Source: Hylemonella sp. (GTDB lineage Bacteria > Pseudomonadota > Gammaproteobacteria > Burkholderiales > Burkholderiaceae_C). Taken from it: a stretch of DNA of 64,000 nucleotides. The notes under the pieces are model-generated. The model was not told the origin of the DNA, did not search any database, and saw only the letters and a list, made by a program, of their open reading frames with translations. Where the stretch lies: assembly GCA_030695415.1 (NCBI GenBank), contig JAUYQZ010000046.1, positions 124,001-188,000 on the forward strand. Direction: 5' to 3'. This document shows positions 16,432-23,944 of this stretch, piece by piece. The translations under genes and the position numbers were made by a program. Positions within the stretch are counted from its first letter, which is position 1, and each line of letters begins with the position of its first letter.

Positions 16432-17385
16432 ATGAATCTGCACCAATTCCGCTTCGTCCAGGAAGCGGCCCGCCACAACCTGAACCTGACCGAGGCGGCC
16501 AAGGCGCTGCACACCTCGCAGCCAGGCGTGTCCAAGGCCATCATCGAGCTGGAAGAGGAGCTGGGCATCGACATCTTTGCCCGGCACGGCAAACGCCTCA
16601 AGCGCATCACCGAGCCGGGGCAGGAGGTGCTGAAAAGCATCGAACTCATCCTGCGCGAGGTCGGCAACCTCAAGCGCATCGGCGAGCAATACAGCAAGCA
16701 GGACAGCGGCACCCTGTCGATTGCCGCCACCCACACCCAGGCACGCTACGTGCTGCCCGAGCCGGTCGCGAAACTGCGTGCGGCCTGGCCCAAGGTCAAG
16801 CTCAGCCTGCATCAGGGCAACCCGGACCAGGTGGCGCGCATGCTGATAGACGAGGTGGCCGAGATCGGCATTGCCACCGAGTCGCTGGCTAATCACGCGG
16901 AGCTGGTCACCCTGCCCTGCTACGAATGGCAGCACATGCTGGTGCTGCCGGCCAGCCACCCGCTGGCCACCAAGGAGCGCATCTCGCTGGAAGACCTGGC
17001 CACCGAGCCGCTCATCACCTACCACCCCAGCTTCACCGGTCGCAACCGCATCGATCAGGCCTTTGCCCAGCGCAAGCTGGTGCCCAACGTGGTGCTGGAA
17101 GCCATCGACTCCGACGTGATCACCACCTACGTGAAGCTGGGCATGGGCCTAGGGCTGGTGGCCGAGATGGCGGTGCGCAAGCTGCCGGCCCAGGGCACGG
17201 GCGATGAGCTGGTGGCCCGTCCCATGGGCCAGCTCTTCGGCCAGAATGTGACCCGCGTGGCATTCAAGCGCGGCACCTACCTGCGCAACTTCATCTATGA
17301 ATTCGCTGCGCTGCTGAGCGAGCGCCTCCAGCGCGAGCTTGTGGAGCGGGCCATGCGTGGCGAAGCGACAGAATACGAACTCTGA
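16432..17385 (+). CDS. cysB: CysB-type LysR-family transcriptional regulator
   Basis: 317 residues from the ATG at 16432, which matches the family start (MNLHQFRFVQEAARHNLNLTEAA) better than the open frame back to 16372. An N-terminal winged helix-turn-helix (residues ~1-60, recognition helix around SQPGVSKAIIELEEEL) is followed by the effector-binding domain with the CysB-like T-x-TQARY-x-LP motif (residues ~99-108), which forms the inducer pocket. CysB regulators activate sulfate assimilation genes in response to O- or N-acetylserine; close paralogues (Cbl, CbpR types) control other sulfur genes. No sulfur assimilation genes lie next to it. Confidence 0.88.
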   Translation: MNLHQFRFVQEAARHNLNLTEAAKALHTSQPGVSKAIIELEEELGIDIFARHGKRLKRITEPGQEVLKSIELILREVGNLKRIGEQYSKQDSGTLSIAATHTQARYVLPEPVAKLRAAWPKVKLSLHQGNPDQVARMLIDEVAEIGIATESLANHAELVTLPCYEWQHMLVLPASHPLATKERISLEDLATEPLITYHPSFTGRNRIDQAFAQRKLVPNVVLEAIDSDVITTYVKLGMGLGLVAEMAVRKLPAQGTGDELVARPMGQLFGQNVTRVAFKRGTYLRNFIYEFAALLSERLQRELVERAMRGEATEYEL

Positions 17386-17406
17386 ATACGCGTCAATTCA
17401 CCTTGC

Positions 17407-17464
17407 CCGTTCGGGCTGAGCCTGTCGAAGCCCCGCAGCCTTTCGACAAGCTCAAGGCGAACGG
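17407..17464. repeat. Imperfect inverted repeat, REP-like intergenic palindrome
   Basis: Arms 17407-17430 and 17441-17464 pair at 19 of 24 positions around a 10-base spacer. The arm core CGGGCTGAGCCTGTCGAAG resembles an intergenic palindrome I recall as common in many Burkholderiales genomes. It lies just after the cysB-like stop, in the gap before the aminotransferase. A role in transcript-end stabilisation or termination is possible; no T-run follows. Confidence 0.65.
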
Positions 17465-17483
17465 CTCCCTTGCCCTCTGAACC

Positions 17484-18644
17484 ATGAGCACACCCCGTAC
17501 ACCTCAACTCGTCAGCCGCCTGCCCAAGGTCGGCACCACCATCTTCACCGTCATGTCCGCGCTGGCCACCGAAAAAGGTGCGGTCAACCTGGGCCAGGGC
17601 TTTCCGGATTTCGAGGGCGACCCGCGCCTCGTTGACGCCGTGACCGACGCCATGAAGCGCGGCCTGAACCAGTACCCGCCCATGACGGGTGTGCCAGCCC
17701 TGCGTGAGGCCATCGCCCTCAAGAACCAGGCGATCTACGGCCACAGCTACGACGCCAACACAGAGATCACCATCACCGCCGGCGCCACCCAGGCCATCCT
17801 CACCATCATCCTGGCCATCGTCCACCCGGGCGACGAGGTCATCGTGCTGGAGCCCTGCTACGACAGCTACGTGCCCAATATCGAGCTGGCCGGTGGCGTG
17901 GTGGTGCGCGTGCCGCTCACGCCCGGCACCTTCCGCCCCGATTTTTCAAAGATCGCTGCCGCCATCACCCCCAGGACGCGCGCCATCCTCATCAACAGCC
18001 CGCACAACCCCAGCGGCATGGTGTGGACGAAAGAGGAAATGCTGCAGCTGCAGGAGCTGCTGGACCCGACCGACATCCTGGTGATTTCCGACGAGGTCTA
18101 CGAACACATGGTGTTCGACGGCAAGCAGCATGAAAGCGCGGCGCGTTTTCCCGCGCTGGCCGCGCGCAGCTTCATCGTCAGCAGCTTCGGCAAGACCTAC
18201 CACGTCACCGGCTGGAAGGTGGGCTACGTGGCCGCGCCCGCGCCGCTCTCCGCCGAGTTCCGCAAGGTGCACCAGTTCAACGTCTTCACCGTCAACACCC
18301 CGGTGCAGCACGGCCTGGCCGCCTACATGGCCGATCCCAGGCCCTACCTGGACCTGCCCGCCTTCTACCAGCGCAAGCGAGACCTGTTCCGCGAGGGCCT
18401 GAAGAAAACCAAGTTCCGCATGCTGCCCGGCGAAGGCACCTATTTCCAGTGCGTGGACATCTCGGCCGTGAGCGACCTGAACGAGGCCGAGTTCTGCAAA
18501 TGGCTCACCACCGAGATCGGCGTGGCGGCCATCCCGCTGTCAGCCTTCTACGGCAACGGCTTCGACCAGACGGTGGTGCGCTTCTGCTTCGCCAAGAAGG
18601 ACGAGACGCTGCACACCGCGCTGGAGCGCCTGGCCAAACTGTGA
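17484..18644 (+). CDS. PLP-dependent aminotransferase, class I/II (methionine aminotransferase-like)
   Basis: 386 residues. Fold-type I features are present: the substrate region NLGQGFPDF near the start, NSPHNPSGMVW (about 171-181), SDEVYEHMVFDG with the PLP-binding Asp and Tyr, and the Schiff-base Lys in SSFGKTYHVTGWKVGY, followed by the distal carboxylate-binding Arg in VRFCFAKKDE. The pattern is closest to the YbdL/kynurenine aminotransferase-like branch, members of which prefer methionine, aromatic amino acids or their keto acids. It stands alone between the repeat and a methyltransferase. Exact substrate is uncertain. Confidence 0.87.
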   Translation: MSTPRTPQLVSRLPKVGTTIFTVMSALATEKGAVNLGQGFPDFEGDPRLVDAVTDAMKRGLNQYPPMTGVPALREAIALKNQAIYGHSYDANTEITITAGATQAILTIILAIVHPGDEVIVLEPCYDSYVPNIELAGGVVVRVPLTPGTFRPDFSKIAAAITPRTRAILINSPHNPSGMVWTKEEMLQLQELLDPTDILVISDEVYEHMVFDGKQHESAARFPALAARSFIVSSFGKTYHVTGWKVGYVAAPAPLSAEFRKVHQFNVFTVNTPVQHGLAAYMADPRPYLDLPAFYQRKRDLFREGLKKTKFRMLPGEGTYFQCVDISAVSDLNEAEFCKWLTTEIGVAAIPLSAFYGNGFDQTVVRFCFAKKDETLHTALERLAKL

Positions 18645-18660
18645 AACCGGGAGCTTGAAC

Positions 18661-19122
18661 ATGAACGAAGGTCAACGCCTGTGGCTCGGTTCGGGGCTGG
18701 TGCTGCTGCAGTTCGGCCTGCTGGCTGTGCTGGCCCTGCTGGCCTGGCCCGCGGTGGAGAACGGGGCCGTTCCGCTGGCGGCCTGGGCCGCGGCCGCGGC
18801 GGCCTTGCTGCTCTTCGGCTGGACCCTGCGCGCCAACCGCCTGGGCAACTTCAACATCCACCCCCGCCCGCGCGTGGGCGGCATGCTGGTCACCAGCGGC
18901 CCCTACGCCTGGATCCGTCACCCCATGTACACCGCCTTCCTGCTCGGCGCCTTTGCGCTGGCACGCACGGCCGACGCCGGCCCCGCCTGGCTGGTCTGGT
19001 GGGCGCTCTCGCTGGTGCTGTGGTTCAAGTCCACGCTGGAAGAACGCTGGATGCTGGCGCAGCACCCGGGTTATGCGCATTACCGCGAGCAGACCAAGCG
19101 CTTCGTGCCCTGGGTCTACTGA
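18661..19122 (+). CDS. Isoprenylcysteine carboxyl methyltransferase-like membrane protein
   Basis: 153 residues from the ATG at 18661, with GGGAG about six to ten bases before it; a TTG at 18655 is a weaker alternative. Three or four membrane helices come first, then the ICMT/PEMT signature: GGMLVTSGPYAWIRHPMYTA, then a helix, and EERWMLAQHPGYAHYREQ with the Glu-Glu pair and C-terminal Arg that bind S-adenosylmethionine. Bacterial members of this family methylate various lipid or small-molecule acceptors; the acceptor here is unknown. The 3' part is duplicated about 1.2 kb downstream. Confidence 0.85.
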   Translation: MNEGQRLWLGSGLVLLQFGLLAVLALLAWPAVENGAVPLAAWAAAAAALLLFGWTLRANRLGNFNIHPRPRVGGMLVTSGPYAWIRHPMYTAFLLGAFALARTADAGPAWLVWWALSLVLWFKSTLEERWMLAQHPGYAHYREQTKRFVPWVY

Positions 19123-19165
19123 TTGACGCAGCGACAGGACAAGAAACTTTTCTCTGCTTTCGAGC
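18814..19165 (+). repeat. Direct repeat, left copy (methyltransferase 3' end plus downstream flank)
   Basis: This segment matches 19988-20338 almost base for base, including ~40 bases past the stop codon, where the match fades. The two copies flank the cheB-like gene. Differences are mostly single substitutions, which points to an older duplication that has since diverged. Confidence 0.85.
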
Positions 19166-19261
19166 CAGGGCGATCATTTACCCAGGAGGAAAGCCGAGGC
19201 CCAACACCAGAGTTAGTCCTTCGCGCCCGGAGCAGGCGCCGTGGCCGAAGCCGTCATTCGG

Positions 19262-19876
19262 CTACCTTTCGGCTCTTGCGATTCGCACAATGGCCTTGGC
19301 GATGTCCTCGGGAGACAGCACGAAATCTACGAAGCCACTAGCGATAGCGCTTTCAGGCATGTCGGGCTGCTTTGCGGTGTCAAGGCGCTGGGCGATGGTC
19401 GTGCCCCCGACCTCCTTGATGCCGCGAAGCGCGTCTGCGCCGTCACCATCGTAGCCAGAGACAATCACGGCGATGAGCTTGCCGTCCCAGTGCTCCGTCA
19501 AGGAGCGCAAGAAGACGGTGATGACATCGGGCCAGCCCCTGGGCTTGGAAATCGGCTCCAGCCGAAAGTCGCCCTCAAGCACGTGCAGGTCGCGTTGTTC
19601 AGGGATGATGAAGACACAATCAGGCCGAATGAGAAGGCGATCAGTGATCAATTCCACCGGCATCGTCGAGAAGCGCGGGAGAGCCTTGTGAAGCTGAGTG
19701 GCGAGGGTCCTCACATGGTTGACGATCACGACAGCGACCCCCATGTCGTTCGGCAGGTTCTGCAGCAAGCGGATGTATGCGTCCAGACCGCCGGCGGAAC
19801 CGCCAACGCACACGATAGGAAATTCCCGCCCTTTGCGAACGATCCTTGTGGGTGATGTCACATCTTGCGGTGTCAT
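19262..19876 (-). CDS. cheB: Stand-alone CheB-type protein-glutamate methylesterase domain
   Basis: 204 residues, only the esterase domain; the usual N-terminal receiver domain is absent. The catalytic triad is visible: Ser27 in CVGGSAGG, His54 in VIVNH, and Asp145 in SGYDGDGADAL. The family demethylates or deamidates glutamate and glutamine side chains of chemoreceptors, or of CheR/CheB-linked kinases. No CheR, receptor or CheA is in the window. It faces away from the downstream sensor genes and is enclosed by the two copies of a duplicated methyltransferase segment. The G+C content looks lower than in its flanks. Missing REC means control by phosphorylation must come from elsewhere, if at all. 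Confidence 0.88.
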   Translation of the reverse strand: MTPQDVTSPTRIVRKGREFPIVCVGGSAGGLDAYIRLLQNLPNDMGVAVVIVNHVRTLATQLHKALPRFSTMPVELITDRLLIRPDCVFIIPEQRDLHVLEGDFRLEPISKPRGWPDVITVFLRSLTEHWDGKLIAVIVSGYDGDGADALRGIKEVGGTTIAQRLDTAKQPDMPESAIASGFVDFVLSPEDIAKAIVRIARAER

Positions 19877-19987
19877 CGAAGCAAATTCTTTGTGGCCGAG
19901 CTAAATGTTGCAGGTCACCCCATCTGTTGAAACGAGGAGATCCGACAGGATAACCCTGATATCAACATTCGATGCCAACATTTCCAT

Positions 19988-20296
19988 TTCGGCTGGACCT
20001 TCCGCGCCAAGCGGCCGGGCAACTTCAACATCCACCCCCGCCCGCGCGTGGGCGGCATGCTGGTCACCAGCGGCCCCTACGCCTGGATCCGTCACCCCAT
20101 GTACACCGCCCTGCTGCTGGGCACCTTTGCGCTGGCGCGCACGGCCGACGCCGGACCCGCCTGGCTGGCCTGGTGGGCGCTCTCGCTGGTGCTGTGGACC
20201 AAGTCCACCCTGGAAGAACGCTGGATGCTGGCGCAGCACCCGGGGTATGCGCATTCCCGCGAGCAGACCAAGCACTTCGTGCCCAGGGTCTACTGA
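19988..20296 (+). pseudogene. 5'-truncated copy of the ICMT-like methyltransferase gene
   Basis: From 19988 the sequence encodes FGWTFRAKRPGNFNIHPRP and continues in frame to a stop at 20294-20296, closely matching the intact methyltransferase from its residue ~52 onward. The N-terminal helices are missing. In frame, the stretch back to the preceding stop (about 19927) has no ATG, and the first possible start is a GTG at 20048. The SAM-binding half is preserved, so recent decay or expression as a fragment cannot be excluded. It is most simply a relic of the duplication that brackets cheB. Confidence 0.8.
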
Positions 20297-20338
20297 TCCA
20301 CACAGCGCCAGGACAGGCTGGTTTTTCTGCTTTCAACC
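19988..20338 (+). repeat. Direct repeat, right copy
   Basis: Partner of 18814-19165. Homology begins abruptly at TTCGGCTGGACC and fades about 40 bases after the stop codon, near TTTTCTGCTTTC. The sharp left junction is the best candidate breakpoint of the duplication or insertion event. Confidence 0.85.
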
Positions 20339-20544
20339 CGTCACTGACGCACAGGCCGCTAAGGCGGCCCGCCCGCAAACGGGCACTGAAGTGACGAAAA
20401 AAAGCCCTCCTTGTTCAGTCTGTCAAGGCGCAATGGGGCTGCGGCCGGCTTCTGTGCAGTAAGACCGTTCGATCGAAATTTGTTCTCAATCGATCACTGC
20501 CCCCTGCTTATACTGGTCGCAATGAGTCTTGAGTAGCGTCTTCC

Positions 20545-21636
20545 ATGGGCACGACAACCATCCTCATCGTCGATGACGAGCCGGCGAATCTGTCGCTGCT
20601 GACGCATCTGTTGCGACCGCTTTATCAGGTGCGCGCTGCCAATTCGGGCGAGAACGCACTGCGTGCGGCGACGAGCGAGCCGCGTCCGGACCTCATCCTG
20701 CTGGATGTCATGATGCCGCTGATGGATGGCAAGGAGGTTCTTGGCCGCCTTCGCAACAACCCAGCCACCGCCGACATCCCCGTGATCTTCGTCACGGCGC
20801 TCACCGATGTCGATGACGAAGAGCGCGGTCTGGCGCTGGGCGCCGCCGACTACATCGGCAAGCCGATCAAGCCGGCGCTTGTTCTGGCCAGGGTGCGCAC
20901 TCAACTCGAAGCCAAGCAGGCCCGCGACTGGCTGAAAGACAAGAACGGCATCCTGGAAGCGGAAGTATCCCGCCGGATGGTCGAGAACGACCTGACCCAA
21001 CTGGTGAGCATTCGGGCCTTGGCCCATCTGGCCGAGACGCGCGACCCCGAAACCGGCAACCACATCTTGCGGACGCAGAATTATGTTCGCGCCCTGGCGC
21101 TGGGGCTCAGGCAGCACCCCCGCTTCTCCGCCACCCTCGACCCGCACACCATTGAACTGCTGACGAAGTCGGCGCCCTTGCACGACATCGGCAAGGTCGG
21201 CATCCCGGACCACATCCTGCAGAAGCCCGGCCCCTTGACCCCGCAGGAATGGGCGATCATGAAGACCCATGCCCAGCTGGGTTTCGATGCCATCGAACGG
21301 GCCGAGACCGATGTTGCGCAGCCGGTGGCCTTTCTCTCTCTGGCCAAGGAGATTGCCCGCTGGCACCATGAGAAATGGGACGGCAGCGGCTATCCCGACG
21401 GCCTGCGTGGCGATGCGATTCCGATTTCTGCCCGCCTGATGGCCGTGGCTGACGTGTTCGATGCCTTGATCTCGCCGCGCGTCTACAAGCCCGCGATGAG
21501 TTATGACACAGCCCGCAAGATCATTGCCGAAGGCAGCGGCAGCCATTTCGATCCGGACATCGCGGCGGCCTTTCTCGAAGACTTCGATGCCATGACGGCC
21601 ATCGCCGATCAATACAAAGACAGTCAAACCTCGTAA
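20545..21636 (+). CDS. Response regulator with HD-GYP domain (RpfG-like cyclic-di-GMP phosphodiesterase)
   Basis: 363 residues. An N-terminal receiver domain (1-125) has acidic residues Asp10/Asp11, phosphoacceptor Asp54 (LLDVMMP), and the Thr and Lys of VTAL and GKPI. A linker helix leads to an HD-GYP domain (about 150-345) with HDIGK for metal binding and the full HHEKWDGSGYPDGL motif. By family, such proteins hydrolyse c-di-GMP when activated. It lies 31 bases before the first PAS sensor gene on the same strand, so the hybrid kinase two genes further on is the obvious candidate partner, via its HPt domain (inference). Confidence 0.93.
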   Translation: MGTTTILIVDDEPANLSLLTHLLRPLYQVRAANSGENALRAATSEPRPDLILLDVMMPLMDGKEVLGRLRNNPATADIPVIFVTALTDVDDEERGLALGAADYIGKPIKPALVLARVRTQLEAKQARDWLKDKNGILEAEVSRRMVENDLTQLVSIRALAHLAETRDPETGNHILRTQNYVRALALGLRQHPRFSATLDPHTIELLTKSAPLHDIGKVGIPDHILQKPGPLTPQEWAIMKTHAQLGFDAIERAETDVAQPVAFLSLAKEIARWHHEKWDGSGYPDGLRGDAIPISARLMAVADVFDALISPRVYKPAMSYDTARKIIAEGSGSHFDPDIAAAFLEDFDAMTAIADQYKDSQTS

Positions 21637-21667
21637 ACCGCAGGTTCGACAGACAGCCAAGACCGAC

Positions 21668-23944
21668 ATGGACCATCACTTGAAGCCTGGTTTATTCGAG
21701 AAGGATGGCCTGTTGTCGCTGCACGCCAGTCACCGCCCCGAAATGCGCAAGGTCGCGACGCTGGTCGCGGTCTTGCTTTCGGGTTTGCTGCTGTCGATCG
21801 CCTTGCCACCCTTTGGTGCGGCCCGTGGTATCGCCCATTACCTGCCCTTGCATACGCTGCTTGAAACGCTTGCTGTCGTGGTCGCCGTGATGGTGTCCGC
21901 CATTGCCTGGAATGTTCACACCAAGAAGACGTCCCCCAGTATCGTGCTGCTGGGGGTGGCGTTTTTGGGCGTGGGCTTGCTGGACTTTTCGCACATGCTC
22001 TCGTACGCCGGCATGCCGGATTACGTGACGCCGAGCGGGTCGGAGAAGGCGATCAATTTCTGGCTGCTGGCGCGCGCACTGGCGGCGGTGGCTCTGCTGG
22101 CTGTCGCGGTCGTGCCGTGGCGTACTTCGTCATCGCCAGTGAAGCTTTTTGTGGTGATGGCTTCCGTGCTGCCTGTGGTGGCAATAGCGCATTGGCTGAT
22201 ACTCTGGCATTCCGAATGGCTACCGCGTACCTTCATTCCCGGTGAGGGACTGACTGCTTTCAAAATATATTTTGAATACGCCATCATCGCCATCAATATT
22301 CTTGCGGCGATCGTCCTGTGGCGGCGTATGCGCCAGCCGCAACCTTTCAATGCCGTGATGCTGTTTGGTGCCGTGTGCGTGATGGCCATGGGCGAGTATT
22401 TCTTCACGCTTTATGCGGATGTGACGGACATCTACAACCTGCTCGGTCATGTCTACAAGGTCCTTGCCTATCTGCTGATTTACCGCGCGATTGTTTTCGA
22501 GACTGTCGAGCAGCCCTACCACCGGCTGAGTTTCATGCAGGCGCAGATGCAAGCCACGCTCAACGCTGTGCCAGATCTGATGTTTGAAGTGGATGAAAAG
22601 GGATTCATCCGAGATTTCCATTCCGCAGTCCCGGAGTTGCTGGCGGTTCCTCCCGAGAGGTTCTTGAACAAAACCGTTCATGAAAGTCTGCCGCAGGAAT
22701 CGGCGGACGTTGTCATGGCCGCCATCCATGATGCCGGGGTAACCGGGCGCTCACATGGAAAGCAGTACCAGCTCCAGGCGCCGCAGGGCGATAGAAAGTG
22801 GTACGAACTCTCCGTGGCACGCAAGACTGGGGATATGAATGGGGAGCATGGCTATGTCATGTTGGCGCGTGACATCACCAAGCTCAAAGAGAACGAAGCT
22901 GTTCTGAAAATGCAGGCCCAGCGATCCCAAATCCTGCTGAACCTGCCCAAGATTTCAGGTCAGATGGATGAAAAGAGTTTCATGCAGTATGCCCAGGAGC
23001 AGGTGGAAGACCTGACCGGCAGCAAGATTTCATTCATTCATCTCGTCAACCGTGGCGGCGAGGAGATCGAGCTGGTGGCTTGGTCGCGCCGCACACTCGA
23101 ACACTATTGCACTGCTGCCTACGACTCCCACTATCCACTGAGCAAGGCAGGCATCTGGGCGGACGCGCTGCGTGAAGGCAAGGCGGTCATCTTCAATGAT
23201 TACCCAAACTATCCGCATAAACGTGGGCTGCCGGAAGGTCATTCCACGCTGCAGCGACTGATCTCGGTCCCGGTGATCGAGGGCGGCGAAGTGGTGATGT
23301 TGGCGGGTGTTGGCAACAAGGATACTGACTACACCGACCTCGATTGTGAAAGCGTGCAGTTGATAGCCACAGAGATCTGGCACAACGTCAAAAGGGCCCG
23401 CAACGAAAACAAGCTCGCCCGGCTCACGCGTGCGCTGGACCGATCCAAAAACGAAATCTACCTGTTGGACCCGAAGACCTGGTTGTTCATGGATGCCAAC
23501 CAGGGTGCATTGGAGAAGACCGGCTACTCATTGAAAGAGTTGACCAGCTTGACCGTCCTGGATCTGAAGCCGGAATTCAAGCAGGAATCGTATGCGGCAT
23601 TGCTCGCGCCGCTGCTGTCTGGAGAGAAGAAATACGTCCGCCTTGAGACGAATCATCGTGCCAAGGATGGCAACTTGTACCCGGTCGAGGTTCATCTTGA
23701 AATGACCCACGATGAGCCGCCCTTGCTCATGCAGGTCGCGCTGGACATTACCGAACGCAAAAGGACGGAGTCGCTTCTGCATGAGCAACTTGACGAACTG
23801 CAACGCTGGCAGCAGGCGATGTTCGGTCGCGAGAACCGCATTATTTCGATGAAGCAGGAGATCAACGAACTGTTGGCCCGCTCCGGGCAGCCGCCGCGCT
23901 ATGCGGACCATCCGCCGGAAAAGCCGGACGGAGGTGTCAAATGA
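21668..23944 (+). CDS. MASE3-PAS-GAF-PAS membrane sensor without a visible output domain
   Basis: 758 residues. About seven membrane helices (residues ~28-270), with motifs such as FLGVGLLDFSHMLSYAGMP, match the MASE3 sensory domain. Then come a PAS domain (about 295-405), a GAF domain (about 415-575), and a second PAS domain (about 585-700) ending in the usual DITERKR. The last ~55 residues form a charged helix (ELQRW...GRE-RI...KQE-NELLA...PRYAD) repeated in the next protein. No HisKA, HATPase, GGDEF, EAL or HD domain follows. The gene overlaps the next by four bases (ATGA). It may pass its signal to the neighbouring hybrid kinase through the shared C-terminal helix. Confidence 0.85.
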   Translation: MDHHLKPGLFEKDGLLSLHASHRPEMRKVATLVAVLLSGLLLSIALPPFGAARGIAHYLPLHTLLETLAVVVAVMVSAIAWNVHTKKTSPSIVLLGVAFLGVGLLDFSHMLSYAGMPDYVTPSGSEKAINFWLLARALAAVALLAVAVVPWRTSSSPVKLFVVMASVLPVVAIAHWLILWHSEWLPRTFIPGEGLTAFKIYFEYAIIAINILAAIVLWRRMRQPQPFNAVMLFGAVCVMAMGEYFFTLYADVTDIYNLLGHVYKVLAYLLIYRAIVFETVEQPYHRLSFMQAQMQATLNAVPDLMFEVDEKGFIRDFHSAVPELLAVPPERFLNKTVHESLPQESADVVMAAIHDAGVTGRSHGKQYQLQAPQGDRKWYELSVARKTGDMNGEHGYVMLARDITKLKENEAVLKMQAQRSQILLNLPKISGQMDEKSFMQYAQEQVEDLTGSKISFIHLVNRGGEEIELVAWSRRTLEHYCTAAYDSHYPLSKAGIWADALREGKAVIFNDYPNYPHKRGLPEGHSTLQRLISVPVIEGGEVVMLAGVGNKDTDYTDLDCESVQLIATEIWHNVKRARNENKLARLTRALDRSKNEIYLLDPKTWLFMDANQGALEKTGYSLKELTSLTVLDLKPEFKQESYAALLAPLLSGEKKYVRLETNHRAKDGNLYPVEVHLEMTHDEPPLLMQVALDITERKRTESLLHEQLDELQRWQQAMFGRENRIISMKQEINELLARSGQPPRYADHPPEKPDGGVK
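23744..23912 (+). repeat. C-terminal helix module, copy 1
   Basis: 169 bases closely similar to 25795-25963, in the same reading frame. Both encode the segment from the end of the last PAS domain through the ELQRW / GREnRI / NELLA / PRYADH helix. The neighbouring PAS domains are much less alike, so this module has been either conserved for function or homogenised by gene conversion. Confidence 0.8.
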
